Source: Maribacter aquivivus
GTDB lineage: Bacteria; Bacteroidota; Bacteroidia; Flavobacteriales; Flavobacteriaceae
Reading direction: 5' to 3'
Length of the DNA stretch: 64,000 bases
Assembly: GCF_900142175.1 (NCBI RefSeq)
Contig: NZ_FQZX01000001.1
Span: 1,178,001-1,242,000, forward strand
Of the stretch, positions 36,253 to 46,600 are shown piece after piece. Both the position numbers and the translations under genes were made by a program. The notes below the pieces were generated by a model that saw only the letters and a program-made list of their open reading frames with translations, was not told the origin of the DNA and made no database searches. Each line of letters starts with the position of its first letter. The first letter of the stretch is position 1.

Positions 36253-37566
36253 ATGAAGGAAGAATTATATAAAAAAGCAATTGCAGTATTAGATGCAAAT
36301 TTTCAAGAAGGTGGTTTTACTATACCTAGTGCAGGTTTATATCCTTTTCAATGGAAATGGGATTCTGGCTTCATCGCCATTGGTTTTGCCCATTACGATG
36401 TTGAAAAGGCAAAAACTGAAATGAGAACTTTGCTAGATGCACAATGGGAAAACGGTTTTATACCTCATATCGTTTTTCATACAGAGAACGATTCTTACTT
36501 TCCTGGGGCAGATTTTCATCAATCTGAATTGCATCCCTTGTCCTCCAAAAAATATAGGTCTACAGGTATGACCCAGCCGCCGGTAACCGGTTTTGTGCTA
36601 CAAGAAATGTATCGTATCGCAGAAGATAAGCAAGATATGCTCAACTTTATCAAAGAAGAAATTGATAAGGTATATGAAAATCATGCTTACTTCTATTCAA
36701 ATAGAGATCCACAAGATGAAGGTTTGGTGTACATCTATCACAACTGGGAATCTGGTACAGATAATTCTCCTGTTTGGGATGATATTTGGAAAACGATGAA
36801 TCCGCCAGAATATACTTTTGTTCGAAAAGATACTACACATGTTGATGCTTCTCAGCGCCCGACTAAAAGAGAATATGATCACTATTTACATATCATAGAT
36901 ATTGCCAAGCAAAACAATTATGATGATGCTAAAATAGCGGAGCTTTCACCATTTTTGGTTCAAGATCCTTTGTTCAATGCCATGTTAATTAAATCTAATC
37001 AGGCATTAGTTGATATGTATATTATGATCGGTGGAAATGAAGAGAAAATTAAGACCATTTTAAAATGGCAATCGAAAAGTATTGAAAGCTTCAATAATAA
37101 ATTATTTGATGCTGAATTAGGTGCTTATGTGCATTACGATTTAAGAAATGAAAAACCTATTAGGCATATAACGTCTTCATCTTTTTCGCCATTATTCGCA
37201 AATATTCCTTCTCAAGAAAGAGCTGAGGTCTTAGTGAAAACAATGATGAATAAATTTGGAGGAGAGGATAAATACCTATGTGCTTCTTTTGATCCTACAA
37301 ATGATCGATTTAATCCTAAAAAATATTGGAGAGGTCCCGTTTGGATCAATATGAATTGGATGCTCTTTTTAGGACTTAAGAATTATGGTTTTACCGATGT
37401 TGCTGCACGTATGAAGCAAGATAGCATTGAGCTTATAGAGAAATATGGCTTCTATGAATATTTTGATTGTAGAAAAGATACTGGTGAAGAGAATACCCCT
37501 GGTTATGGAGGCAACAATTTTTCATGGAGTGCTGCTTTGTTTATTGATATGGTGAATACACCATAG
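36253..37566 (+). CDS. GH63-like glycoside hydrolase, mannosylglycerate/glucosylglycerate hydrolase type
   Basis: 437 aa from ATG at 36253; a frame opening at 36103 would read through the terminator and palindromes and is rejected. No signal peptide, so cytoplasmic. (alpha/alpha)6-barrel motifs: FQWKWDSGF (33-40), 'WESGTDNSPVWDD' (165-177) with Asp170 the likely general acid, 'KYWRGPVWINMNW', and FYEYFD (400-405) followed by TGEENTPGYGGNNFSWSAAL, where Glu402 is the likely base. Size and motifs match the compact MGH1/GH63 family that includes Thermus MgH and mycobacterial GgH, which cut mannosyl- or glucosylglycerate. The glycerate kinase downstream supports this substrate. A trehalase or alpha-glucosidase activity cannot be ruled out. 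Confidence 0.82.
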   Translation: MKEELYKKAIAVLDANFQEGGFTIPSAGLYPFQWKWDSGFIAIGFAHYDVEKAKTEMRTLLDAQWENGFIPHIVFHTENDSYFPGADFHQSELHPLSSKKYRSTGMTQPPVTGFVLQEMYRIAEDKQDMLNFIKEEIDKVYENHAYFYSNRDPQDEGLVYIYHNWESGTDNSPVWDDIWKTMNPPEYTFVRKDTTHVDASQRPTKREYDHYLHIIDIAKQNNYDDAKIAELSPFLVQDPLFNAMLIKSNQALVDMYIMIGGNEEKIKTILKWQSKSIESFNNKLFDAELGAYVHYDLRNEKPIRHITSSSFSPLFANIPSQERAEVLVKTMMNKFGGEDKYLCASFDPTNDRFNPKKYWRGPVWINMNWMLFLGLKNYGFTDVAARMKQDSIELIEKYGFYEYFDCRKDTGEENTPGYGGNNFSWSAALFIDMVNTP

Positions 37567-37594
37567 TGTTATAAAATGATTTAAAGGTTTAAAA

Positions 37595-37681
37595 ATGAAC
37601 TACATTGATTATTTTTTAGTCGGATTTTACATAATGGGTATTTTAGGAGTAGGTCTCTTGATCAAAAAAAATAAAAACTAG
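37595..37681 (+). CDS. 28-codon ORF resembling the first helix of the downstream symporter
   Basis: ATG 37595, TAG 37679-37681, 3 nt before the symporter ATG. The peptide begins MNYIDYFLVGFYIMGILGVG and ends in a Lys/Asn-rich tail; the symporter begins MNYVDYIIIVVYLVGFLGLG. So it is a single-helix homologue of the transporter N-terminus. It could be a remnant of a duplicated symporter start or a real small membrane protein that pairs with the transporter. Spacing and a start codon in good context favour translation, but nothing proves it. Confidence 0.55.
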   Translation: MNYIDYFLVGFYIMGILGVGLLIKKNKN

Positions 37682-37684
37682 GAT

Positions 37685-39289
37685 ATGAATTACGTTGATT
37701 ACATTATTATTGTCGTTTACCTAGTTGGATTTTTAGGTTTGGGCTTCATGTTTAAAGATAATAATACGGGTGGAGATTACTTCTTAGGTGGTCGTAAAAC
37801 ATCATGGTTGCCGTTAAGTTTGTCTGCAATGGCTACCCAATTATCTGCTATCAGTTTTATATCGGCTCCTGCTTTTGTTGGTCTCAAAGAAGGTGGTGGT
37901 ATGCAATGGCTTACCTATGAATTAGGTGTACCCTTGGCTATGGCCTTTTTGTTAATTGCAGTATTGCCAACGTTATATAAATCAGGTATAGTTAGTGTTT
38001 ATGAATATTTAGAAACACGATTCGATGCTTCTTCTCGATTATTGATAAGTTTTGTTTTTCAAATAAGTAGATCGGTAGCTACTGGGGTTATGGTGTATAC
38101 TATGGCATTAATTCTACAAGCTACTATCGGATTAGAGTTTTGGATTTCAATTTTAATTATTGGTCTTATAACTATGGTTTATTCTTTTCAAGGCGGAATG
38201 AAAGCGGTTATATGGGGAGATGTTATTCAAATGAGTATCCTGTTTATAGGTATAATCATTTGTCTTTATTTTGGATTTAGTGAGCTTGGCGGAGTAGATA
38301 ATTTTCTTACTCATGTAGATACCGATAGAATTACTGCTGTAGATTTTAATAAATGGGGTTTCAATAATGCCGATGGAAATGATGAATTTGGGTTTTGGCC
38401 CATGGTCATTGGTGGCTTTTTTCTTTACGCTTCTTATTACGGTACAGATCAAACTCAGTCGCAACGATTGTTGTCTTCTAGTAGCATGTCTAACCTTAAA
38501 AAACTAATGATGGCAAACGGACTCCTTCGTTTTCCGTTTACGTTAACCTATTGTATTATGGGTCTTGTGTTGGGTACATTATTAATGCAAGATGTAACTT
38601 TTCAAGAACAAATGGAAACTGTCTATCAAGCTAATATTGGTTCTTTAGCAGGTAAAAAGGCAGATTTAATGGTGCCGGTTTTTATTATTAAATATTTACC
38701 TAATGGTGTTATTGGTATATTGATTGTTGCTATAATGTCAGCAGCAATGTCAACCTTAAGTTCAACGGTAAATTCATTATCAGCCGTAACCATGGAAGAT
38801 TTTGTAAAAAGATTCAACCCTAACATGCCCGATAAAAAATACATGACGTATTCAAAATTGTTGTCCATTTTTTGGGGTCTGGTATGTTTGTTCTTTGCAT
38901 TTTTTGCGGGTAATATAGAAGGCACGGTCATAGAAGTAATTAATAAGATAAGTTCTGTCTTCTACGGTCCTATTTTAGCAGCTTTCATTTTAGCGATTCT
39001 TACTAAGAGAACACATGCGCTTGGTGCCAATATTGGTATTGTAGTAGGGGTGCTGTTCAATATTTATTTATGGTTATATGTGCCACAAATATTTTGGTTC
39101 TGGTGGAACGCGCTTGGTTGTTTAGTAACTATATTGGTTGCTTTGGCAGTGAGCTATACTGTCAAAAGGCAAGTTAACGAAGGCTTAGAGGTAACGTATT
39201 ATTCTGGTAAGAAAGAGGTAGCAATATTACTTGGTTACTTTGTGCTAATTGTACTGTTCAGTATTTCATTACCTAATATTTTGAATTAG
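37685..39289 (+). CDS. Sodium:solute symporter (SSS family)
   Basis: 534 aa with about 13 transmembrane helices. SSS hallmarks: GGRKTSWLPLSLSAMATQLSAISFISAPAF near the start (helices 1-2), 'YGTDQTQSQRLL' (sodium-symporter signature region) and 'SAAMSTLSSTVNSLSAVTMEDF'. Such carriers move sugars, amino acids or organic acids with Na+. Between a cytoplasmic hydrolase and a glycerate kinase it most likely imports the intact glycosylglycerate across the inner membrane. It starts 3 nt after the 28-codon ORF and ends 4 nt before the kinase gene. Confidence 0.93.
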   Translation: MNYVDYIIIVVYLVGFLGLGFMFKDNNTGGDYFLGGRKTSWLPLSLSAMATQLSAISFISAPAFVGLKEGGGMQWLTYELGVPLAMAFLLIAVLPTLYKSGIVSVYEYLETRFDASSRLLISFVFQISRSVATGVMVYTMALILQATIGLEFWISILIIGLITMVYSFQGGMKAVIWGDVIQMSILFIGIIICLYFGFSELGGVDNFLTHVDTDRITAVDFNKWGFNNADGNDEFGFWPMVIGGFFLYASYYGTDQTQSQRLLSSSSMSNLKKLMMANGLLRFPFTLTYCIMGLVLGTLLMQDVTFQEQMETVYQANIGSLAGKKADLMVPVFIIKYLPNGVIGILIVAIMSAAMSTLSSTVNSLSAVTMEDFVKRFNPNMPDKKYMTYSKLLSIFWGLVCLFFAFFAGNIEGTVIEVINKISSVFYGPILAAFILAILTKRTHALGANIGIVVGVLFNIYLWLYVPQIFWFWWNALGCLVTILVALAVSYTVKRQVNEGLEVTYYSGKKEVAILLGYFVLIVLFSISLPNILN

Positions 39290-39293
39290 AACT

Positions 39294-40424
39294 ATGGCAA
39301 TGAAATTTGTAATAGCTCCAGACAAGTTTAAAGGTTCTTTAACAGGATTCGAGTTTTGCGATGCGGTAGAAGAGGGTATAAAAATGGTTTTTAAAGATGC
39401 CGAAATCATAAAGAAACCCTTAGCTGATGGTGGGGATGGTACTATGGAAGTTGCTAAGCATTATATAAAAGGAGAAGCTGTTACGGTTACTGTAAACGAC
39501 CCTCTTTTTAGACCTATTAATGCTTCTTATTTATATTCTGATGAAACTAAAATAGCCTATATAGAGATGGCAGAAGCATCAGGATTAAAATTGCTGAATG
39601 TTGATGAGTTTAATTGTATGGAAACCACCACATCTGGTACTGGGGAATTAATTTATGATGCATTAGAGAAAGGTGCCACTGAAATAATTTTAGGTATTGG
39701 TGGTAGCGCCACAAATGATGGTGGTATGGGCATGGCAAATGCTTTGGGGTATCGTTTTTTAGATGATAACGGTCAAGAATTAATTCCTATCGGAAAAAAT
39801 CTTTCAAAGGTCAAATCAATAGATGATTCCAATAAAAATAATAGACTTGATTCGGTAAAGGTTAAAGTTGCTTGCGATGTAACCAATCCGTTTTATGGGT
39901 TACAAGGTGCAGCCTATATTTATGGGGCACAAAAAGGTGCCTCTGAAAATGAGATTATATATCTAAATCAAGGTTTGTGCAACTTTGCAGAAATTATTAA
40001 AAATCGTTATAAAATCGATTTACAGAAAGTAAGTGGTGCCGGTGCAGCTGGCGGTGTTGGTGGTGGTGCCCTTGTTTTTCTGAATGGCGAATTAATTTCA
40101 GGAAATAATTTAATAAAGGAACTTGCAGATTTTAATAACGCAATCAAAGGAGCAGATTGGATTATTACTGGTGAAGGTCAGTTAGATGAGCAAACGCTGT
40201 CCGGAAAAACTATAGATGGTGTAGTAACATCTGCCAAAATGAATAAAATACCTGTTGCCGCACTTTGCGGATCGGTTAGTATAAGCGTGGCACAACAACA
40301 AAAATTTGGTTTAGCTTACGTTGCATCGATTGTAAGAGGTATTTCTACTTTGAAAGAAGCTATGGAACACAGTAAGGACAATCTTGTAAATGCCGCTTTT
40401 AACTTTGCAAGTTTGATTAAATAA
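39294..40424 (+). CDS. glxK: Glycerate 2-kinase (GarK/GlxK type)
   Basis: 376 aa from ATG 39294. Signatures of the type II glycerate kinase family: FVIAPDKFKGSLTGFEFCDA, 'KPLADGGDGTMEVA', 'GIGGSATNDGGMGMANALGY' (glycine-rich nucleotide region), 'VSGAGAAGGVGGGAL' and 'WIITGEGQLDEQTLSGKT'. It phosphorylates D-glycerate to 2-phosphoglycerate, feeding glycolysis. Together with the GH63-like hydrolase it explains both halves of a glycosylglycerate: sugar plus glycerate. Last gene of the locus. Confidence 0.95.
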   Translation: MAMKFVIAPDKFKGSLTGFEFCDAVEEGIKMVFKDAEIIKKPLADGGDGTMEVAKHYIKGEAVTVTVNDPLFRPINASYLYSDETKIAYIEMAEASGLKLLNVDEFNCMETTTSGTGELIYDALEKGATEIILGIGGSATNDGGMGMANALGYRFLDDNGQELIPIGKNLSKVKSIDDSNKNNRLDSVKVKVACDVTNPFYGLQGAAYIYGAQKGASENEIIYLNQGLCNFAEIIKNRYKIDLQKVSGAGAAGGVGGGALVFLNGELISGNNLIKELADFNNAIKGADWIITGEGQLDEQTLSGKTIDGVVTSAKMNKIPVAALCGSVSISVAQQQKFGLAYVASIVRGISTLKEAMEHSKDNLVNAAFNFASLIK

Positions 40425-40636
40425 GCCATCTAAAAAAAACACCTTTTAAGGTCAAAATTGGTATAGATAAAAAATAAAAGTAATCTGTTAAAACCAGTAA
40501 TTAGCACTACAAATTAATAGTCTAATTCATAGTTTCCACAATTTTAACTTTCTATACCTTTCTTTTCGGTGTATTGACAACAATTTGTTTAAGGGGCAGT
40601 AGGCTACAGTTATCTTTAGTTTAAGTAAGAATTAAT

Positions 40637-40673
40637 ATCCATTAAAACTATAATAGTATTGATGGATTTTTTT
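40637..40673 (+). promoter_or_regulatory. Hairpin plus T-run directly before the adhesin gene
   Basis: ATCCAT (40637-40642) and ATGGAT (40662-40667) can pair, extendable by T-G, A-T and A-T, followed by seven Ts ending 6 nt before the ATG at 40679. Looks like a weak intrinsic terminator in the leader, possibly an attenuator. AT-rich, so stability is doubtful. The rest of the 254-bp gap 40425-40678 shows no gene. Confidence 0.35.
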
Positions 40674-40678
40674 AGCCA

Positions 40679-43600
40679 ATGACTAAACCTACAACCACTT
40701 ATTTAATTCAATATACTGCTTGGAAAAAAGTGTTCACGTTTTTCCTTTTAGTACTGGTGAATAGCGTATTATTCTCTCAGAAAACTACGGGCTGGGATGA
40801 AATAGGATCAACAAACATTTATGAATCATATAGTTCTGATAATTTAGTTAGAGTAGAGTGTAGAGTCACTGGCGGAGTTTCTATTTCAGGTGAAGATACT
40901 ATGGGGTGTATTTCTGATAATACCTACGGTAATCCAGATCCAGTTATTTTTGGAGAAACTTCTTTAGGAATATCCATTAATCCGCTCTTTTCAGGAAGCA
41001 TCGAGTTTCATTTCTTTGATGCGGTAACTGGAGATGAGGTATTTATTACTAATCCATATCTAAATGTTGATAAAGTTGGAACATTTGGAGCACTACCTTT
41101 GCCTTTTTTGACCGGTACAAATACTGGAGTTTTCACTTCTACAAATGGTACATGGACAAATATTGGTAAGAATGGCGATATTTTTGTGTCTACAAATACA
41201 GAATTTAAGATAGACGCTGATGCTCTTTTAAGCTTTAACGGAGGTGAGTGTGGTAATAATTCATTTGATGGTACTGGTGGCGGTACTATGAAAATGGATG
41301 ATGCAGTTAAATCTATTAATATGGATGTTTCTGTATCGGGATTACTTTCACTTTTTCAAGAAGATGTTGAGTTTGTAATATCCAATCTAATTATAGCTGA
41401 ACCAGAAATAGAAGTAACAAAGACTGTTTTAAACAGTTTTAGCTCTCCTGTTGTAACAGGTGATGCTGTAGATTATACTATTGAAGTGGAGAACACAGGT
41501 AATGTGAAAGTTACCAATGTTGCTTTGACAGATACGTTCAAAGATGCTAGCGGAAATACAATTACACTAAGTAATGCTCCATCATTTTCATCCGCAACAA
41601 TGAGTTCTTTAGAAGGTACGCTTTTAGCTGGTGAAGTGGCAACATATTCTGCAAGCCATATTCTAACTGCTAATGAGATTGCTGAAGGCGGAGTAATAAA
41701 TCAGGTAAGTGTATTAGCAGATAGTCCATACGGTCCGGGAGACACTGATGATCTGTCCGATGATGGAGATGATACAGATGGTAATTTACTTGACGATACT
41801 ACAGATAGTTTTTTTCCTATTCCCTTAGAGAATACCGAAACGGTAGAAAAGAATAATTCCGTTGATATTTTAGTGACCAATAATGATGATTTTGGTGGTA
41901 ATGGTCCTAACTCTGGTAGTATATTTATTGTAAGTACACCAACAAACGGTAGTGTATCATTGAATAATAATGGGACAGCGACAAATCCGGTAGATGATTA
42001 CTTTACTTATACACCTGATACTGATTACACGGGGACTGATTCTTTTATATATGGAATAACGGATTCTAAAGGTTATACACAGCATGCAACTGTTACGATA
42101 ACGGTGTATGCTTGTCCAAATGCAGGAATTGATGGAACGTTAAATATCTGTCAAGGAGATAGCTTTACAAACGCAGACCTTTTTGCACAACTATCAGGTT
42201 CTCCTGATGCTGGCGGAACATGGTTTGATAATGGCGATGGAACTCATACGTACACAGTAGCTGCAATAGCACCATGTATAGCGGACGATGAAAGTATCGT
42301 AACCGTAACCGAGCAAGCGCAACCAAATGCAGGAATCGATGGAACCTTGAATATTTGTGCCGGAGCTACATTCACAAATGCAGACCTTTTCGCACAGTTA
42401 ACCGGAAATCCAGATACTGGTGGAACTTGGGCAGATAATGGCGATGGAACTCACACGTACACAGTAGCTGCAATAGCACCATGTACAGCGGATGATGAAA
42501 GTATTGTAACCGTAACCGAGCAAGCACAACCGAATGCAGGAATTGATGGAACGTTGAATATATGTGTCGGAGATAGTTTTGATAATAATGATCTGTTCGC
42601 ACAGTTGACCGGAAATCCAGACACTGGCGGAACATGGTTTGATAATGGCGATGGAACTCATACATATACAGTAGCTGCAATAACACCATGTACAACGGAC
42701 GATGAAAGTATTGTAACGGTAACCCAACAAGCACAACCCAATGCCGGTGTTGATGGAACATTGAATATTTGTTCTGGAGATAGTTTTGACAATAATGATC
42801 TGTTCGCACAATTAACCGGTTCACCAGATACAGGTGGAACATGGGTTGATAATGGAAATGGCACACATACCTATACTGTAGCTGCAACTGCACCATGTAC
42901 AATAGACGATGAAAGTATTGTAACGGTAACCCAACAAGCACAACCCAATGCCGGTGTTGATGGAGTATTGAATATCTGTCAAGGGGATACATTTGATAAT
43001 AATGATCTGTTCGCACAATTAACCGGTTCACCGGATACAGGAGGAACATGGGTTGATAATGGAAATGGCACACATACTTATACTGTAGCGGCAACAGCAC
43101 CATGTACTACAGATGATGAAAGTATCGTAACGGTAACCCAACAAGCGCAACCAAATGCAGGAATTGATGGAACTTTAAATATCTGTCAGGGGGATACTTT
43201 TGACAATAATGATTTGTTCTCACAATTGACCGGTTCTCCAGATTCGGGCGGAACATGGGTTGATAATGGAAATGGAACGCACACCTATACCGTAGCTGCA
43301 ATAGCACCATGTGCAACGGACGATGAAAGTATTGTAACGGTAACCCAACAAGCGCAACCAAATGCAGGAATCGATGCAACGTTGAATATTTGTGTAGGCG
43401 ATAGTTTTGACAATAATGATCTGTTCGCACAATTAACCGGTTCACCGGATACAGGTGGAACATGGGTTGATAATGGAAATGGCACACATACTTATACAGT
43501 AGATGCAACAGCGCCTTGTACAACGGACGATGAAAGTATTGTAACAGTAACCCAACAAGCGCAACCAAATGCAGGAATTGATGGAACGTTGAATATCTGT

Positions 43601-46600
43601 CAAGGAGCTACTTTTGATAATGATGATTTATTTGCCCAATTAACAGGCAGTCCAGATACAGGTGGAACATGGGCAGATAATGGCGATGGAACTCATACGT
43701 ACACAGTAGCTGCAACTGCACCATGTACAACGGACGATGAAAGTATCGTAACCGTAACCGAGCAAGCGCAACCAAATGCAGGAATTGACGGAACATTAAA
43801 TATATGCGAAGGAGATACTATTACCAATGCAGACCTTTTTGCACAACTATCAGGTTCTCCTGATGCTGGCGGAACATGGTTTGATAATGGCGATGGCACA
43901 TATAAGTATACGGTATCGGCAATTTCACCATGTACTTTAGACGATGAAAGTATTGTAACGGTAACCCAACAAGCACAACCCAATGCCGGTTTTGATGGAA
44001 CATTGAATATCTGTCAAGGGGATACATTTGATAATAATGATCTGTTCGCCCAATTAACAGGAAATCCAGATACTGGTGGAACATGGGTTGATAATGGAAA
44101 TGGCACACATACTTATACGGTAACTGCAACAGCACCATGTACTACAGATGATGAAAGTATCGTAACCGTATCCGAGCAAGCACAACCGAATGCGGGTATC
44201 GACGGAACGTTGAATATCTGTGCCGGAGCTACATTCGATAATGATGATTTATTCGCACAACTAACAGGAAATCCAGATTCTGGTGGAACTTGGGTTGATA
44301 ATGGCGATGGAACACATTCGTACACAGTTACTGCAACTGCACCATGTGCTTTAGACGATGAAAGTATCGTAACCATAACCCAACAAGCACAACCAAATGC
44401 AGGAATTGATGGAACTTTAAATATCTGTCAGGGGGATACTTTTGACAATAATGATTTATTCGCACAATTAACAGGTTCACCAGATACAGGCGGCTCATGG
44501 ACGGACAATGGCGACGGAACACATACATATACGGTATCGGCAATATCACCTTGTACAGTAGATGACGAAAGTATCGTAACCGTAAACCAGCAAGCACAAC
44601 CGAATGCGGGTATCGACGGCTCATTGAATATTTGCACCGGAGATACATTCGATAATGATGATTTATTCGCACAACTAACAGGAAATCCAGATACTGGTGG
44701 AACTTGGGTTGATAATGGCGATGGAACACATTCGTACACAGTTACTGCAGCTGCACCATGTACAACAGACGATGAAAGTATCGTAACCGTAACCGAGCAG
44801 GCACAACCAAATGCCGGAGGCGATGGAACATTGAATATCTGTCAAGGAGCAACTTTTGACAATGATGATCTATTTGGTCAGCTTACAGGTAATCCAGAAA
44901 CAGGCGGAACATGGGCAGATAATGGAAATGGAACACATTCGTACACAGTTACTGCAGCTGCACCATGTACAACAGACGATGAAAGTATCGTAACCGTAAC
45001 CGAGCAGGCACAACCAAATGCCGGAGGCGATGGAACATTGAATATCTGTCAAGGAGCAACTTTTGACAATGATGATCTATTTGGTCAGCTTACAGGTAAT
45101 CCAGAAACAGGCGGAACATGGGCAGATAATGGAAATGGCACACATACTTATACGGTAGCAGCAATTGCGCCATGTACTATAGATGATGAAAGTACAGTAA
45201 CCGTAACCGAGCAAGCGCAACCCAATGCGGGAATCGACGGAACATTGAATATATGTTCTGGAGATAGTTTTGACAATAATGATCTGTTCGCACAATTAAC
45301 CGGTTCACCAGATACAGGTGGAACATGGGTTGATAATGGAAATGGCACACATACTTATACTGTAGCTGCAACTGCACCGTGTACAACAGATGATGAAAGT
45401 ATCGTTACCGTAACAGAGCAAGCGCAACCCAATGCAGGAATTGACGGAACATTAAATATTTGCGAAGGTGATACTATTACCAATGCAGACCTTTTTGCAC
45501 AACTATCAGGTTCTCCTGATGCTGGCGGAACATGGGCTGATAATGGGAATGACACGTTCTCTTATACAGTTTCGGGGATTGCACCTTGTGCGACTAATGA
45601 CACTAGTATTGTCACTGTAGAATTTAATCAGACAGATGCTGATGGCAACGGAATCATAGATTGTAAAGAAACCATTATAGTGCTACCTATTATCACCATA
45701 GATGATGTTACAGTAGATAATATCGTTAATGAAACCGAAGCCCAGAATCCGGTTTCTATAACCGGAACAGTTTCGGGTGATTTTATAACGGGAGACATCG
45801 TTACTTTAATCATAAATGCCAATGATTACACCGGTCCTGTTAATGAAAATGGTTTTTTTGAAATATCGGTGCCTGGCACAGACTTAGAAGCAGATGTGGA
45901 TAGTACTATTATTGCTTCGGTAACTACGCTAACTATTGAAGGAAACACAGGGTCAGCTTCTGATCAACATACTTACATTGTTGATACTGAACCGCCTCTA
46001 GTAGATAGTTTTGAAACTATGGATACGTTTCCAATTTTACTTGGTTTGGGGAGTCCTAATGAAATATTGAATATAACTGTTGAGGTAGGTGATACGGGCA
46101 TAATTTTAGAATATATAATCAATACTGATATCAATGGAATATGGGAAATACATACCGATGTAGATGTACCAGAAAATAATTCTTTTCCTATAATTGATTC
46201 TGAAATAACATTATTTATAACAGCAGTTGATTTGGCTGGTAATGAAGGTAATGGTGAAGTGATTATCATTTTCGATAATGAAATCTTAAACAATGATAGT
46301 GATAATGATGGTTTGCCAGATGATGAAGAACTTTCTTTAGGTACAGATCCAAATAACCCCGATACGGATGGAGACGGAATCATGGACGGACAAGAAGTTG
46401 TAGATGAAACCAATCCGTTAGATCCATGTGATTCCATTGGAGGTACGCCGCCATCAGGAAGCGGATGTGATCTTTATGTGGAACTAGATTTAGTGAAACC
46501 TGGTGATATCATGAATGGTGGTTTTGAAATTATTAACATTGAACGGTTCCCTGAGAACATTGTAAAAATTTATAATAGATACGGAGTATTGGTTTGGGAG

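Noticed and set aside
38153..38931. Minus-strand frames of about 100 codons inside the symporter gene.
   Set aside because: They lie opposite a well-supported membrane transporter gene with no independent signals.
42372..45822. Many long open frames on the minus strand inside the adhesin repeats (up to 243 codons).
   Set aside because: They repeat with the 207-bp period, have low-complexity content and lie opposite a clear coding frame; they are shadows of the repeats.
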